A stretch of 64,000 bases of DNA, from assembly GCF_037392515.1 (NCBI RefSeq), contig NC_090291.1:27886001-27950000 (forward strand). Direction: 5' to 3'. Made by a program: the position numbers and the translations under genes. Below, piece after piece: positions 36,030-47,100 of this stretch (the stretch's first letter is position 1; every line of letters starts with the position of its first letter). Under the pieces are notes generated by a model that saw only the letters and a program-made list of their open reading frames with translations, was not told where the DNA came from and ran no database searches. This stretch comes from Haliotis asinina. Lineage: Eukaryota; Mollusca; Gastropoda; Lepetellida; Haliotidae.

Positions 36030-36520
36030 AGCCGCAGGAACCCTGGCACATTCTGGAGTTGGTGTTGTGTCTGTCCATCCCCTTCTACACGGACTTCAGC
36101 ACACTGCCTTTCCGAGAGACCGATGGGATGAGCTTTTGTCTGATGGTGGCTCTACAGTACGTCCACTCTCCGTGTAGCCCCCCGCCGACCGTACATTGAG
36201 TAGGTTCGCTGCTAGGGCCTGATTGTAAGTCAGGGTGGTTGTTACAGCAACCCAGCTGGTTTAGGGTTGGCACACTCTGTGGCCCCAGTCTTTTCAACAT
36301 CCCCAGTAGGCCCAATGCTGACTGCACTTGACTGGCATATTTAGGTGGTAGTGTAGATAGGGTCCCTTCGTGCATGCCCTGCATGATGCTATCTATAGAT
36401 GGCATAACTTAGTGTTAACCCACCATTCCGTCCTTCAGTAGTTAGTTTCCAGACAAAGCAAGTCCCGCACGGTCTCTTTGAGGGTCAGTGTACTGGCCGA
36501 CTGCGCGACCACCTGCTGGT
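36030..36520. other. Unidentified exon-like segment within the element
   Basis: On the + strand, TTATTTCTTTCAG precedes an open stretch reading PQEPWHILELVLCLSIPF, then YTDFSTLPFRETDGMSF, ending in a stop near 36,200. On the - strand, the same region and the bases up to 36,510 give two other open stretches (QSASTLTLKETVRDLLCLE; MPSIDSIMQGMHEGTLSTL). GC is above the surroundings. It resembles host exon material picked up by the element, but I recognise no family and cannot choose the strand. Confidence 0.35.
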
Positions 36521-36611
36521 AAAGTATTTCAATATTCAGATTAAATTTTGTTTTGCACGACCCGACATATTTGTTTTGCATTTAAATCTATGGGCATCGT
36601 AGAATAACAGA

Positions 36612-36758
36612 ATGGTTAAAACGTTCGCTCATGACGTTCCAAACAAGCCTAATTCGATTTCCCATATGGTTACAATGTGTGAAGTCTGTATCTGTTGTTT
36701 CCCGCTGTAATATTGCTCTAATATTGCTAACGGCAATGCAAGGACTACACTCACGCAG
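36612..36758 (+). repeat. R2 SINE copy
   Basis: AATGGTTAAAACGTTCGCTC, TACAATGTGTGAAGTCTG and a tail CTAATATTGCTAACGGC. It abuts the inner end of the right arm. Confidence 0.6.
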
Positions 36759-36783
36759 TTACAATATGTGTGGGAAGTATAAA

Positions 36784-37860
36784 TGTAAAAAAGTCCATTT
36801 GTGGACGAGTTATACATGTCTGAAAATGTTCGCAACAGATGCGTTTATGCGTTTCTTGTTTTGGATAGTATGTCATAATGATAACAGTCTGTTTGTTGGG
36901 CGTTTTCTCAATATCACTTTCAAAGACGACTGTCTTTGTGGTGTCGGATGGTTAAGTGATATCTCATTCTACCTGGTATCTCATCTACTGCTGGCTGACA
37001 GAGGCAGATCTCGAACAAATTCATCAGCGTCGGACAGGACTGTAACATGAAACTGTCAGGAGTCACACTATCGAACATAGTGACCTGTTCGATGATATCA
37101 CCTGATGTCTCTGCTGATGGGTCCTGAATTTTAACAATATTTCACTTTTACAGCCTGTCAGCTTGATATCGGCGAAATGTGCTAGGTGATTAATGTGTAT
37201 GGTGCTGGGATTCGAACTTATGATCATAGTTATCTGGTGTGACTAAGAGACATACCTCTGCACAGCAAGTTGCTCCCCCTGAATGTGAGGGTCACCGTGT
37301 GCCCTGATTACAATAAATATTTGCGCAAATAATTATCTTGCTGCTGAAACACGCTTGATTGGCTAAATACATCTATATATAAACCAACAATGAAATGTTT
37401 GATTAAGTTCAATAAAAGCAGCTCAACTGCCATTTCGAGCACAGCATTATTAAAACCATTGGAGGTAGCAAAAAGACCACGGAAGTGCGCATGCGTACTA
37501 TAATTGACTTTCTACGCATGCGCACCGGTAATCGAAAAGGGGGGACAATGCGACAACGCGACATTTCAATATGTTGCATTGTCGCGTGTGGCGTTATAGT
37601 AAATTTTCAGCTATTTCTTTGCGACAACTCGACATATTTTGACCTTGAAAATTGTCGCTATATCGCGTGTCGCACTTTAGAGGAATAAAGAGAATGTTAT
37701 TCATAACGCGACACGCGACACGCGACACGCGACACGCGACACGCGACACGCGACATCGAGACAATGCGGTAAATGGGCGAAATGTCGCTATGTCACATTG
37801 TCGCGCTTTGGTTAATGTTTGCCTCATTTTGCTTGTTTATGAGAGGGCGACAATGTGACA
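36784..37860. repeat. Right inverted arm
   Basis: This is the inverted counterpart of 33,446-34,457. It has an extra GCGACAC array (37,707-37,755) and a short insertion around AATGCTGTGCTCG relative to the left arm, so the arms differ mainly toward their outer ends. Confidence 0.85.
37707..37755. repeat. 7-bp tandem repeat (GCGACAC)n
   Basis: Seven uninterrupted units occupy the position where the left arm has a single GCGACACGCGATA. This is a local expansion inside one arm. Confidence 0.9.
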
Positions 37861-37861
37861 T

Positions 37862-38350
37862 AGTTGATAGAGGGTTCTGCAGTCGCGAAGAAAGTACTCA
37901 GCTGAGTATCATCTGCATACAGAAGTTCAAAGAAAGTTTCTTGATAATATCTACAATGTGCAGAATGTATAAAGTAAATGAAAGTGGTCCAAGAACAGAA
38001 CCCGAGGAACACCATGTTGACTTTTGAATGTGAACGAACGTTCTTGAAATCTTGAACTTTAACGGATATGGTACGGTCAGAAAGATAAGATCTGACCCAC
38101 TGAAGAGTTGTACCACGAATGCCAGGGCGTTCATTGAGTCTGTGTGGCAATATGGTATGTTTACAGTGTCAAAAGCAGATGGCAGATCCGAGAGCACAAG
38201 AGTTTTCTGTCACCCCATGATGTCATGATATCATTGTGGACCTTTTCAGAACAGTGGCCTGACTTGTATGCAGACTCAAGTGTTTCAGTAAGGCTATTTC
38301 GTTTTAAATGTTGCTCTAGCTGATAAGTTATTATCCTCTCAAGATACAAA
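37862..38350 (-). mobile_element. Outer LINE, 5' segment (RT fingers-palm)
   Basis: Minus-strand frames give LERIITYQLEQHLKRNSL, ESAYKSGHC, SDLPSAFDTV (motif A), GSVLGPLSFTLYI (motif B) and LYADDTQLSTFF (motif C with intact YADD). Frame changes occur between blocks. The upstream edge is cut by an R1 repeat, and the downstream edge is the inverted-arm element. Confidence 0.75.
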
Positions 38351-38351
38351 T

Positions 38352-38490
38352 GAGTGAATTTAGTTTAGTTTTAAGCGCACCCAGCGTTATTCCAGCTATA
38401 TGGCGCCGGTCTGTAAATAATTGAGTCTGGACCAGACAATCCAGTGACCAACAACATGAGCATCGATCTGCGGAATTGGGAACTGATGAC
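38352..38490 (+). repeat. R1 repeat copy
   Basis: TTATTCCAGCTATATGGCGC, GTCTGTAAATAATTGAGTCT, GGACCAGACAATCCAGTGAC and CATGAGCATCGATCTGCG are the best-preserved R1 blocks in the window. The copy is truncated after about 140 bp. Confidence 0.75.
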
Positions 38491-38499
38491 ATGTGAAAA

Positions 38500-39510
38500 C
38501 ACTAAGTATGAGAGAGGTTAAGGAATGAGAGCATTCTTAACAGTGTCATAGACAGCATTCATGCGGTATAATGAAGTTTATTCATTTTCCCTCCGAAAAT
38601 ATGTCCGCATCCAAGCAAAATTCTGATTCGTCAAGATCACGTTCTCTTGCAAACTGTTCCTATTTTCTCACAGAAGAAATATAGCAACTGATTTGCCAAT
38701 ACAATAGAATTACTTCTTTCAGGAAGTATTGCTCTTATGACAAACAATTATGTTGTTTCTATTTTGCTTAATGTTGTCCCAAACTGGCGTGGCTTTTCTA
38801 AAAGCACAATCACAACCTGATTGCGACGCTTGGAAAACACGTCAGATGTGTCTATGTACTGGAAACGTATCATCTTATCCTCACCGATAATGGATTGTGC
38901 AAATCGAGCTTTGAGCGTTTCAGTGCAGGAAGTAATCTGACTTTGATAGATAAACTTGACACTGAATAGTACATGCATCCGTGTGTGACCACGTGACCCA
39001 CCATTTGCAAAACAAAAACCACATTTTCACCCGCAAATTTCGTGGAAATGAAGAAAAGAAGAAAACGTTTCTCACGACATTGACTGATCATTGTACTGTC
39101 ATCCAAAATCACACATTTTACTATCTGTAGTTCACCCATCAGCAAAAGCTGCTTGGGTCATTTGATTTATATTAGTGACCGATCGTAATGCCTTTTCTCT
39201 CCTTGTACAGTGCAAACGTTTCCTGAAAGAAGCAACATCTCTTCCACATGAACGATGTCAATTTGAACAGGCCCCGTCTTTGACCATGGTCTTTGTAATG
39301 TCGGAAACAGACTCAATACATTGACGTTCCACTAGAAAGATTGCCAACATCTTTTTTTTTGGTCATGACATTCAAATCTTTCAAAATATTGTTGAGTGGG
39401 CGAAACTATGTCATGTAGAGATTGGATCGGAGTGCATTACCAGAATGATTTAAACAGTTTGGGCTTGTCTTTTCTGATAATTATTATCAGTGTTTGTCAA
39501 GGCATATTTT
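38500..39510. other. Spacer with no recognised feature
   Basis: Two overlapping minus-strand open stretches (38,748-38,978 and 38,870-39,145) show no family motif. I see nothing else supportable. Confidence 0.5.
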
Positions 39511-39885
39511 GGAGGCATCAGTCCATTGTTCATGTGCCCTGACTGTCCTTCCGTCTGGGGTATCAGTCCAAAGTTCATTTACCCTGTCCTTCCGTCTGGG
39601 GTATCAGTCCAATGTTCATTTGCCCTGACTGCCCTTCCGTCTGGGGCATCAGTCCAATGTTCATGTGCCCTGACTGTCCTTCTGCCTGGGGCATCAGTCC
39701 AGTGTTCATGTGGCATGACTGTCCTTCCGTCTGGGGCATCAGTCCAATGTTCATATTCCCTGACTGTCCTTCCGTCTGGGGCATCAGTCCAGTGTTCATG
39801 TTCCCTGACTGTCCTTCTGTCTGGGGCATCAGTCCAATGTTCATCTTCACTGGCTGTCCTTCTGTCTGGGGCATCAGTCCAATGC
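39511..39885. repeat. 45-bp minisatellite, ~8 units
   Basis: The unit is GGCATCAGTCCAATGTTCAT, GTGCCCTGACTGTCCTTCCG, TCTGG. The second unit is shorter. Because 45 is a multiple of three and the unit has few stops, both strands show long repetitive open frames; these are not evidence of a protein. Confidence 0.9.
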
Positions 39886-40939
39886 GATCCTCCACAATCA
39901 AGGGCCTCCAACTAGCTGTCGGTTTGCTGGCGAGGTAAAGGCGCTGTAAAATAGAGGTCTTTTGACACTCGACTTGGATAACGCTTCATAATTAGTCACC
40001 CTTAACAAATTCCAATATTCTTTCTTTAGATTACAGTTTGTTACTATGATGTGAGCATAACAGGAAATAAGACGCTGCGTTAAAGTATTGCAGGTGGTGT
40101 TCTATCATATGGATTCTGAAAACATACGTTCATGAGTGCGGAACAATAATAACCCAGCCAAAGGTGTGGATACAGGTTTTTGATAAAACAGGGGCGGGTG
40201 TTGGAGTTGGTTGCACAGTACTGAGGTTCTAACTTATTTTCACCGGATTTTCAATGGGCATTTAACAAACTTTCTGGACAATAAGGGGGGTGGGGGTGAG
40301 GTGGATCCCCCTCTGGATCCGCCTTTGCTAACACACGATGTTTTCGCAGCCTTGTGAGAAGGTTGTAGATTGGTAACGTTATGACATGACGGCAGTATTA
40401 CGCCATTTCATAACATGTCACAACGTAATAACAACGTTGCAAATTCATGCTGAGGAAGCGTTTTTCTTTAGGGCCCTCACGGAATTATAGCAACGTTTCT
40501 TATGTATTTTGGTTTTGCAATAGTTTCCTGTTGTTTTTCTTTTTACTTTAAAGATTCTTTCTTCACCACCCAGAAACATATTCAGGAAACATACGAACAA
40601 AACAACATGCAAACTGACGAATAAACTTTGAAGTGCATTTCTGCTTTGTTTCTTACGTACTGTTCCCTACAGAGAAAACCACTAGCGTAAAATACGCTAG
40701 CATCTAATAACGTAAACACTGTGACGGCGTGAAAATGACAAATGACAACGTAATCCAAACGAGAGTCCTCAGAATAACATTTTAACAAAGTGAAATTGTT
40801 ATTTCAGAGAGCAAGAATAAACTGGACATGACATAGTAGTTTCACGTAATCCAGGGGAAGATAGAGTGGGCAGTGAGTGATTACCAGCAGTTAGATGAGC
40901 AGTATCAAAAGGTGACTCTGATAGCAGTGTTTACCATAC
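39886..40939. other. Spacer downstream of the last SLC6 exon found
   Basis: The missing SLC6 C-terminal exon would be expected on the minus strand somewhere below 40,940. I could not recognise one here. No repeat family was identified. Confidence 0.5.
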
Positions 40940-41107
40940 CTGTAGTAAACTTCCCTTCCGCTTGAGTGTCTGGAAGATGAACATGAACGGGATTGGCAGA
41001 GAAATCCCGACAGCCAGTAGAATTCCTATTATTTTAGCATATTCCGGATACATGTATTCTCCATAGCTGGGTGGATCATACTTAAACAGCGTCAGGATGA
41101 GAGCACC
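40940..41107 (-). CDS. SLC6 exon 13 (TM12)
   Basis: Bounded by TGTTGGCAG and CTACAG|GTATGG, 56 codons. It encodes [19 protein letters not shown], a TM12 ([20 protein letters not shown]) and a basic QTLKRKGS tail. Reading through the donor gives VW and a stop, so a retained-intron end is possible. Otherwise one more exon is needed. Confidence 0.88.
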
Positions 41108-44100
41108 CTGCCAACACAGATACAGGGGTATTCACTTGGACATTGTAAACAAAATGGACAATTAATCAGATATAGAACATTAATGTCACAGTGACCAAAC
41201 AATTGATGGTTCGCCTGCGATCGAGCAGAACTACTTCATTTACCTTTTTTAAAACTATTCTGATTAACGGAAGTATTTTTTGATTAATGTAAATGGTGGA
41301 AGATAACACACTGACATCATTTCGAATATGGTCGGCCTCAATCAGTTGCAAATTCACGTTTTATCTCAATCTTCATTGAACCATGTTATGTTTGCAAAAA
41401 CATATCAAGCCACGGGATATTTTTTTACAGGCTGGTGCATGGATGACTGGTTTATTAATCTATACTGTATATATAATAAAATTTATATAGTTCATTGCCC
41501 CTAGTTTACCAAACGAAAATAAATCCCGCATGTCATTCTGTGACTTGCGCTAGGCTTTTAAAGAAATGTGTTGGACATTTGTACGTTTTGAATATTGCAA
41601 AGCACAATTAGATTAGTGACATGTGCAAGTTTCGTCCCTCTCTCTAGCATGGCAGACGCATAATCAATCGCTGGCCAAAATCAGGGCAGGACACATTTTG
41701 CTCATGTATGCAAGGATATTGCACGTGGTTCTGGTAAACTGGCAGTCCATTCTCCAAATATTCAAGACATGTATACTATCTGGAGACCGATATATGCACG
41801 CTAAATGTGTCCAAGCTTCTTGTTACTTTAGTTGCATGTGATAACTGGCAGTCATAACAAACAGTACATACACTGAGAATGACGGGCGTAACATAAGACG
41901 CCACAAGTCTCAGAACAAATGGAGGACGACGACCCGTCATCCTTTCTACATCTTTGCTGAACTTATCAGAACCTGCAAAACGAAACAGTCTGTAGTATAT
42001 ACATGTAATTTTAACTCCTGTCTCTGCTGACTTACATTTTCTATTTTTCGAATATTCGAACTTCTCACAAAAAAACCCAAGAGAGCATAAAATATCATTC
42101 TTGACAATATGCGACAGTATAATTATTCTCAAGACGTTGAAGCATAATATACTGAAAAGCAAATGAAACGCCAGTGTAGATTACTGTTGAACAAAATACA
42201 TTTTAGAATATCAATCTTTCAAAACAGAAATGAGCATGATTTGAAAACATCGCAGAAACCAACTAGCGCCAGCTCCCTTGGTATTCTTTGCACTAGCAAT
42301 GTACGTAATAATAGAAGCACGTTCAATATTTGTGGTTTGTGATCCAGCATGGTCATTACACCTCCGGTGTCACCCAAAACAAATCATCACAATTTCTGGG
42401 AGAAGCATTTATTCAGTAATGGTCCCACTTCCGTTTGCCTAGTATTTACTGCACGACACTGTAAGCAGCGTGTGCGGCAGGCTTAACAATGTCATCTCAG
42501 TGACACACCACTCGTAATCTCCTCTGGGAGGTCATCGCGCTGCAGACGCTGCACGAGCCATTGTAAACATGTGATATCAAGTGAACAATTACATTCTAAT
42601 GACATGTAACCCCTAAACGTATGAACCGACAGACAAATGAATTCAAATGTGTGGATAGTTTTATGCCTTACGTTTCCAAGTATTGCAAATGAAACGTTTG
42701 CTTTTCCTTTGCCGTTCAGCACCTCTTCATAATAATTGGTTTGAGTTATCACGCTAGGTTCCCGGTTTAGCTCTGAATTGAGAGCATATCAGAGAGAACA
42801 TCTTTGTTATATGAGCCACTTACCATAGATCCAGTAGATGACCACACATTCGAGGACGCCAATAACAAGTGAGTTAAAGGAACCGGAGTACCAGTCCAGT
42901 AGCTGGACCCAGTACACTCCGCTCTGAAAGGTACAAGTCGTCATGTCACTATGGGGATATCTACTTAGTATCAGGGCAATTCGTATCACGACATTCAGTT
43001 TACCAATGTCCTCTTATTGTTGTGTGGTAATCGGATACACAGTTATAACTGAGCACATACCTCTCAGCATGACTCCTTGTATCTGACACCTGTATGAAGA
43101 TGTCAGCCATAGCAGAGCAAAAGTTTGACTCTCCTAGCCTGGCATTCCTTCCAGTTTTGTTTCATATGACAGCGACAAAATGATTATTCCTACTTACAGG
43201 GACACTTACCCCAGTTACCAAGGGAATAGTAAGCAGAAAGCAGGCCAAGCAAACAATCAGGGTCACTACCACGCGGTTTTGTTGATTAGTCGAAGGAAAT
43301 GCTTCTAAAATACCCGAGATTATGGTTTCTTCGAAACTAAACTGTAAGAAAATAAGACTTTATTCGTATGATACTGCATTTAGACATCAAAATAAGGAAC
43401 ATGTAAAACATATCATGACAGGAATATATTTATCCCACTTTCAACTTTTGAAACGTACATCTGATTCCGAATAAAACAATTTGCCCGCAGTAGCACATGA
43501 CATTGTAGTATTGTAGGTCGACAACATCATGTGAGGAAATGGGGAAAACAACCGAATGGGGAGAGGAAAGCGCCTTCCGGCAAGTTGACGTAGTCTGAAT
43601 GTTTCACAATGCAGTTTATGAAACCTCTCAACTATAACCAAATAATAGTTGATAATAACCTCGGTTAGTGCTGTAAATGTGCAGAAGACCAAGCGAATTT
43701 TCTGTGGCAGTGCTTCCTTTCTTCTACTTACCATAGAGTCGGTGCCAACAATGAGCAGAGTGAGGAAGAAGAGGACTGCCCAGAGTTGAGGGAAGGGCAG
43801 CTTGGCTATAGCCTCAGGATAGATGATGAAGCCAAGGCCTATCCCTTGTAAAGTACACGCACGATATTGTTATTCAACAATCGTTGTTATCTATCGTGGT
43901 TATCTATCTCCAGTTGCAACACAAACATTAAACGTTACGGAACTTTTCAGTAATACGAGTACTCTTAGAAGTGGTGTTCATCCACCAACTGCTAAACGAA
44001 CATAGGAAAACACGTAGTGAAGTTGTTGATGCTGATCAATTACAACCCTCTTACTTTCGCTCGAAACAACCACCCCTGCTAAAATTAGATAATAATTTAT

Positions 44101-47100
44101 ATGATTTTTGTAGTTGTGAGGTCGTGATTTTAACTGCAGTGTACCATTATCAGTATTCACTGGTCAGGAAATTGAACGTGTAACGTAAATCTGTATCTAA
44201 ATCTAAGTGTACATATTCTCAACAACATTGGTATCATACAGAAAATGATGATATGGCATGAAAGCAATTCGCACAAGGTAGCACAGATATATAGATTTCA
44301 TTATCAGACATGGCCTCCGTGCTGCTAGGGGAGATGATGACATTGTCGCAGAGAGATGTTACACAGGTACGAACCTGATGTTACTACTTCAGATATTGGT
44401 AGGTGAGCCTCACTTGCCATGAAACCTAGGGTAGAGAAGACCACCAGACCGCAGAAGATACTGCTCAACTCACCGATGATGATTATAATCACCGTGTCCC
44501 TTAAATATAACATGAATGTATGAGGCGATCTGTTTTACCAAGTCTTGTGTCTTTCTGTATTCCATGTCCGGTTGGGGGTTTGTCCTCATAATGACAAATC
44601 AAGTGAAATACCTAAGTAATATGGTATAATCCTCTAAAGTATGTCGCTGGCTTAATGTGTTTTTTGTCACTTTTGATCATACCTTCCAGCACACTCTCTG
44701 ATTGTAGCGTGAACACCCCACCTTACTCACGGTCTGACCGGTACATAATGAGCTTTGGTAGAAATAGGTAGGCCTCTTTAAGACCTCCATGTGCCGGGAC
44801 CCTACACACCAATGTCTGACAACAACAACATACTGTTATAATCCACAAGCTGTTTGGGACAATATATACATTAGTCAGATAGCATTCTTTGAGGGGCATT
44901 TAGAAGATGGATCAATTAGGTAGGATGATAATATATGGGTGAACATCTCTATTACCGGGAGATAAAAAACTGTAATGAAGCTGTTCATCCATATGATGGA
45001 TGGAAGGATCACAGTGTGTTGATGAACAATTTCCTTACTACAGTGAGAACAACTGTAATAAAGAAGGTGCTCATCCATATATCATCACCCTGTCTTACAT
45101 CAACCGGGGCTTGACCTTGTAGTTCCTGCGACGATATGTAGATTGTGTGTTTAATCCTATGACCGCCACATAGCTGGAATCTTGTTGAGTGTGATGTAAA
45201 ACTCACTCACTCACCCCCTTAATCCCATGATTTTCTAAGCGTCAGAAAGGATTACCTGACCATGTCATTGTGGAAAGAGTTGAAGCTGCCCATGGTGATG
45301 AGGCCTCCGTAAGTTGCATTGACGGAGAAGAAGCACTGCAACAAGGCCTCTAGCCACACCTAGAATGGAAATAAACTCAGTGAGGTCACTACAGAATACT
45401 GAATCAGCGTTAAACGCTGAGCATTCTTGACAGTCACACTTATCTGAATATTCCAGTAATGGTTGTCTGTTCTACTTATTACCTCACATTGTGTGTATTT
45501 AATGAATCATAGTCATGCAGTATCTATTGACATAAGTCATCGTTTGTTAAGTGTTTGTTGTTTTACGCCGCAATCAGCAATAGTCCAGCTACATGGCGGC
45601 TGTCTGTAAATAATCGGGTCTGGACCAGACAGCCTGGTGATCAATAGCATGATCATCGATCTAAGCAATTTTAATACGATGACATGTGTGATTCAAGTCT
45701 GATCACCCTATCCCGTTAGTCGCCTCTCACGACAAGCATGGGTTGCTGAAGACTAATTCTAACCCGGATCTTCACGGCTTACGTTGCCAAGAGTTGGTAT
45801 CAGAATTACGCCTGTCACTGCCTGGAAGACATAGTGAAAAATATTTTCATGCATTTAGTGCGTAATGGTTGTAAATAATGATGAATCAGAAAACATACAT
45901 CGATCCTTATTTATCAGACAAGATATCTGTTAAAAGCATTCACTGCTGCTTCTCATATGACCTGAATCGAGAGAAGATGTGAGAAATCAGGTTTCAGGAA
46001 ATACAGAACGCCATCTTCTGATCCCGGCATCATGCACGACCTGATCAGCAGCACCGTCAGCAGGAGGTACGGCATCACAGCTGTCACATACACAACCTGT
46101 ACGACATTTCGCATAGTGAGGAAAGTTGCATAGGTCGTGTTAGGCATTGTGTACATTGTTTTAAAACACGTACTCACAAAAAGACTACTTAAGTCAGATA
46201 CACAAGTATTGTTTGTTGGTTTACTGCAATGTTGTCATAATTTGTTGTTTACTGTTTAATGTAGTAGATAATGATGGCTTACATGATCCATATTCCCAGG
46301 GTGATATGTAAACAATGCTGCATGAGCCAAACAATCCAAAGTGAACCGTCATACGGCTTGCATATTGAGTAAGGTATTAAACAACAAACCGCCAAACAAA
46401 CTTATTTGAACACATTCTGTGACGTGTAATACATATGGTATTTAGGAGGGGACATAGTGATTACACATAACACCTACCTTTCCAACTGATTTAACTCCGA
46501 ACATCTGACACAGAAACAATACAGTCCAGGATAGAAAAACACATACAACTAGGTGGACTTGGACTGGACCGAACTTGTCGATGCCATTGGACACTCTCAG
46601 AGCATTGTATCTGGAGACAGAAAACAAAGTTATCTACACACATTTGTCCAGTTGAACGAACAATAATTGCGGATTTTTTAAGCATCGCTCAGTTAAGGAC
46701 TTGTTTGTTAGTATTTGTCAAGTTACCCTTTATGGATAACACTCAGTGGTCTACCGATACCGCTCTACATAATTACAGACATATTTTCGTAATAATACAA
46801 TAGTATATGAATACATGAATGAAAATGTACAGTTGACTGAAAAAGTGTAATTGGCGGGATAATTTTCCAAGCAATAAATGTAATGTTGACAAACACTGCA
46901 AAAATAATTGTTCAGTTCCCGTTGACAGATAAACATACCCTGACATATCATAATGACAGACAATTTCTTATTTCTTAAATATTCTAACTTTGTTGTGAAA
47001 CTGTCTGTGCTGCATCTGTAACTATATTGTTTGACCACTAATATGATTTCATTAATAGGATTGTTGGGGTTTTTTTCCTTTCATTCCCAATCTAAAGATT

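Larger units (their letters stand above)
33446..37860. mobile_element. Long-inverted-arm transposable element, family unassigned
   Basis: Two arms of about 1.0-1.1 kb, inverted to each other, enclose a 2.3-kb centre. Both outer ends share CGCCCTCTC.(A/T)AAACAAGC reading inward. The arms hold many CGACA-type hexamers (GCGACAATGCAAC, GCGACACGCG) near the ends and a segment identical in coding content nearer the centre. The centre has a Tc1-type transposase relic, a duplicated 340-bp unit, SINEs and an exon-like segment. It interrupts the outer LINE between its YADD region and thumb. I found no convincing target-site duplication. It could be a foldback element, a long-TIR DNA transposon, or a non-autonomous derivative. 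Confidence 0.75.

Noticed and set aside
34215..37050. Conserved host protein, because the same translated segment appears twice
   Set aside because: The two copies are the inverted arms of one mobile element, so the matching frames reflect DNA duplication, not a gene family.
38748..39145. Further LINE or transposase coding upstream of the outer LINE
   Set aside because: The translations show no endonuclease, RT or transposase motif, and an R1 repeat separates them from the LINE.
39490..39938. Repetitive open frames on both strands
   Set aside because: Produced by a 45-bp minisatellite whose unit length is divisible by three.
45783..45821. Constitutive SLC6 exon
   Set aside because: Family proteins join the segments of exons 6 and 7 directly; a 13-residue insert before TM6 would be unusual and its donor lies at a repeat edge. 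Kept only as a possible cassette.
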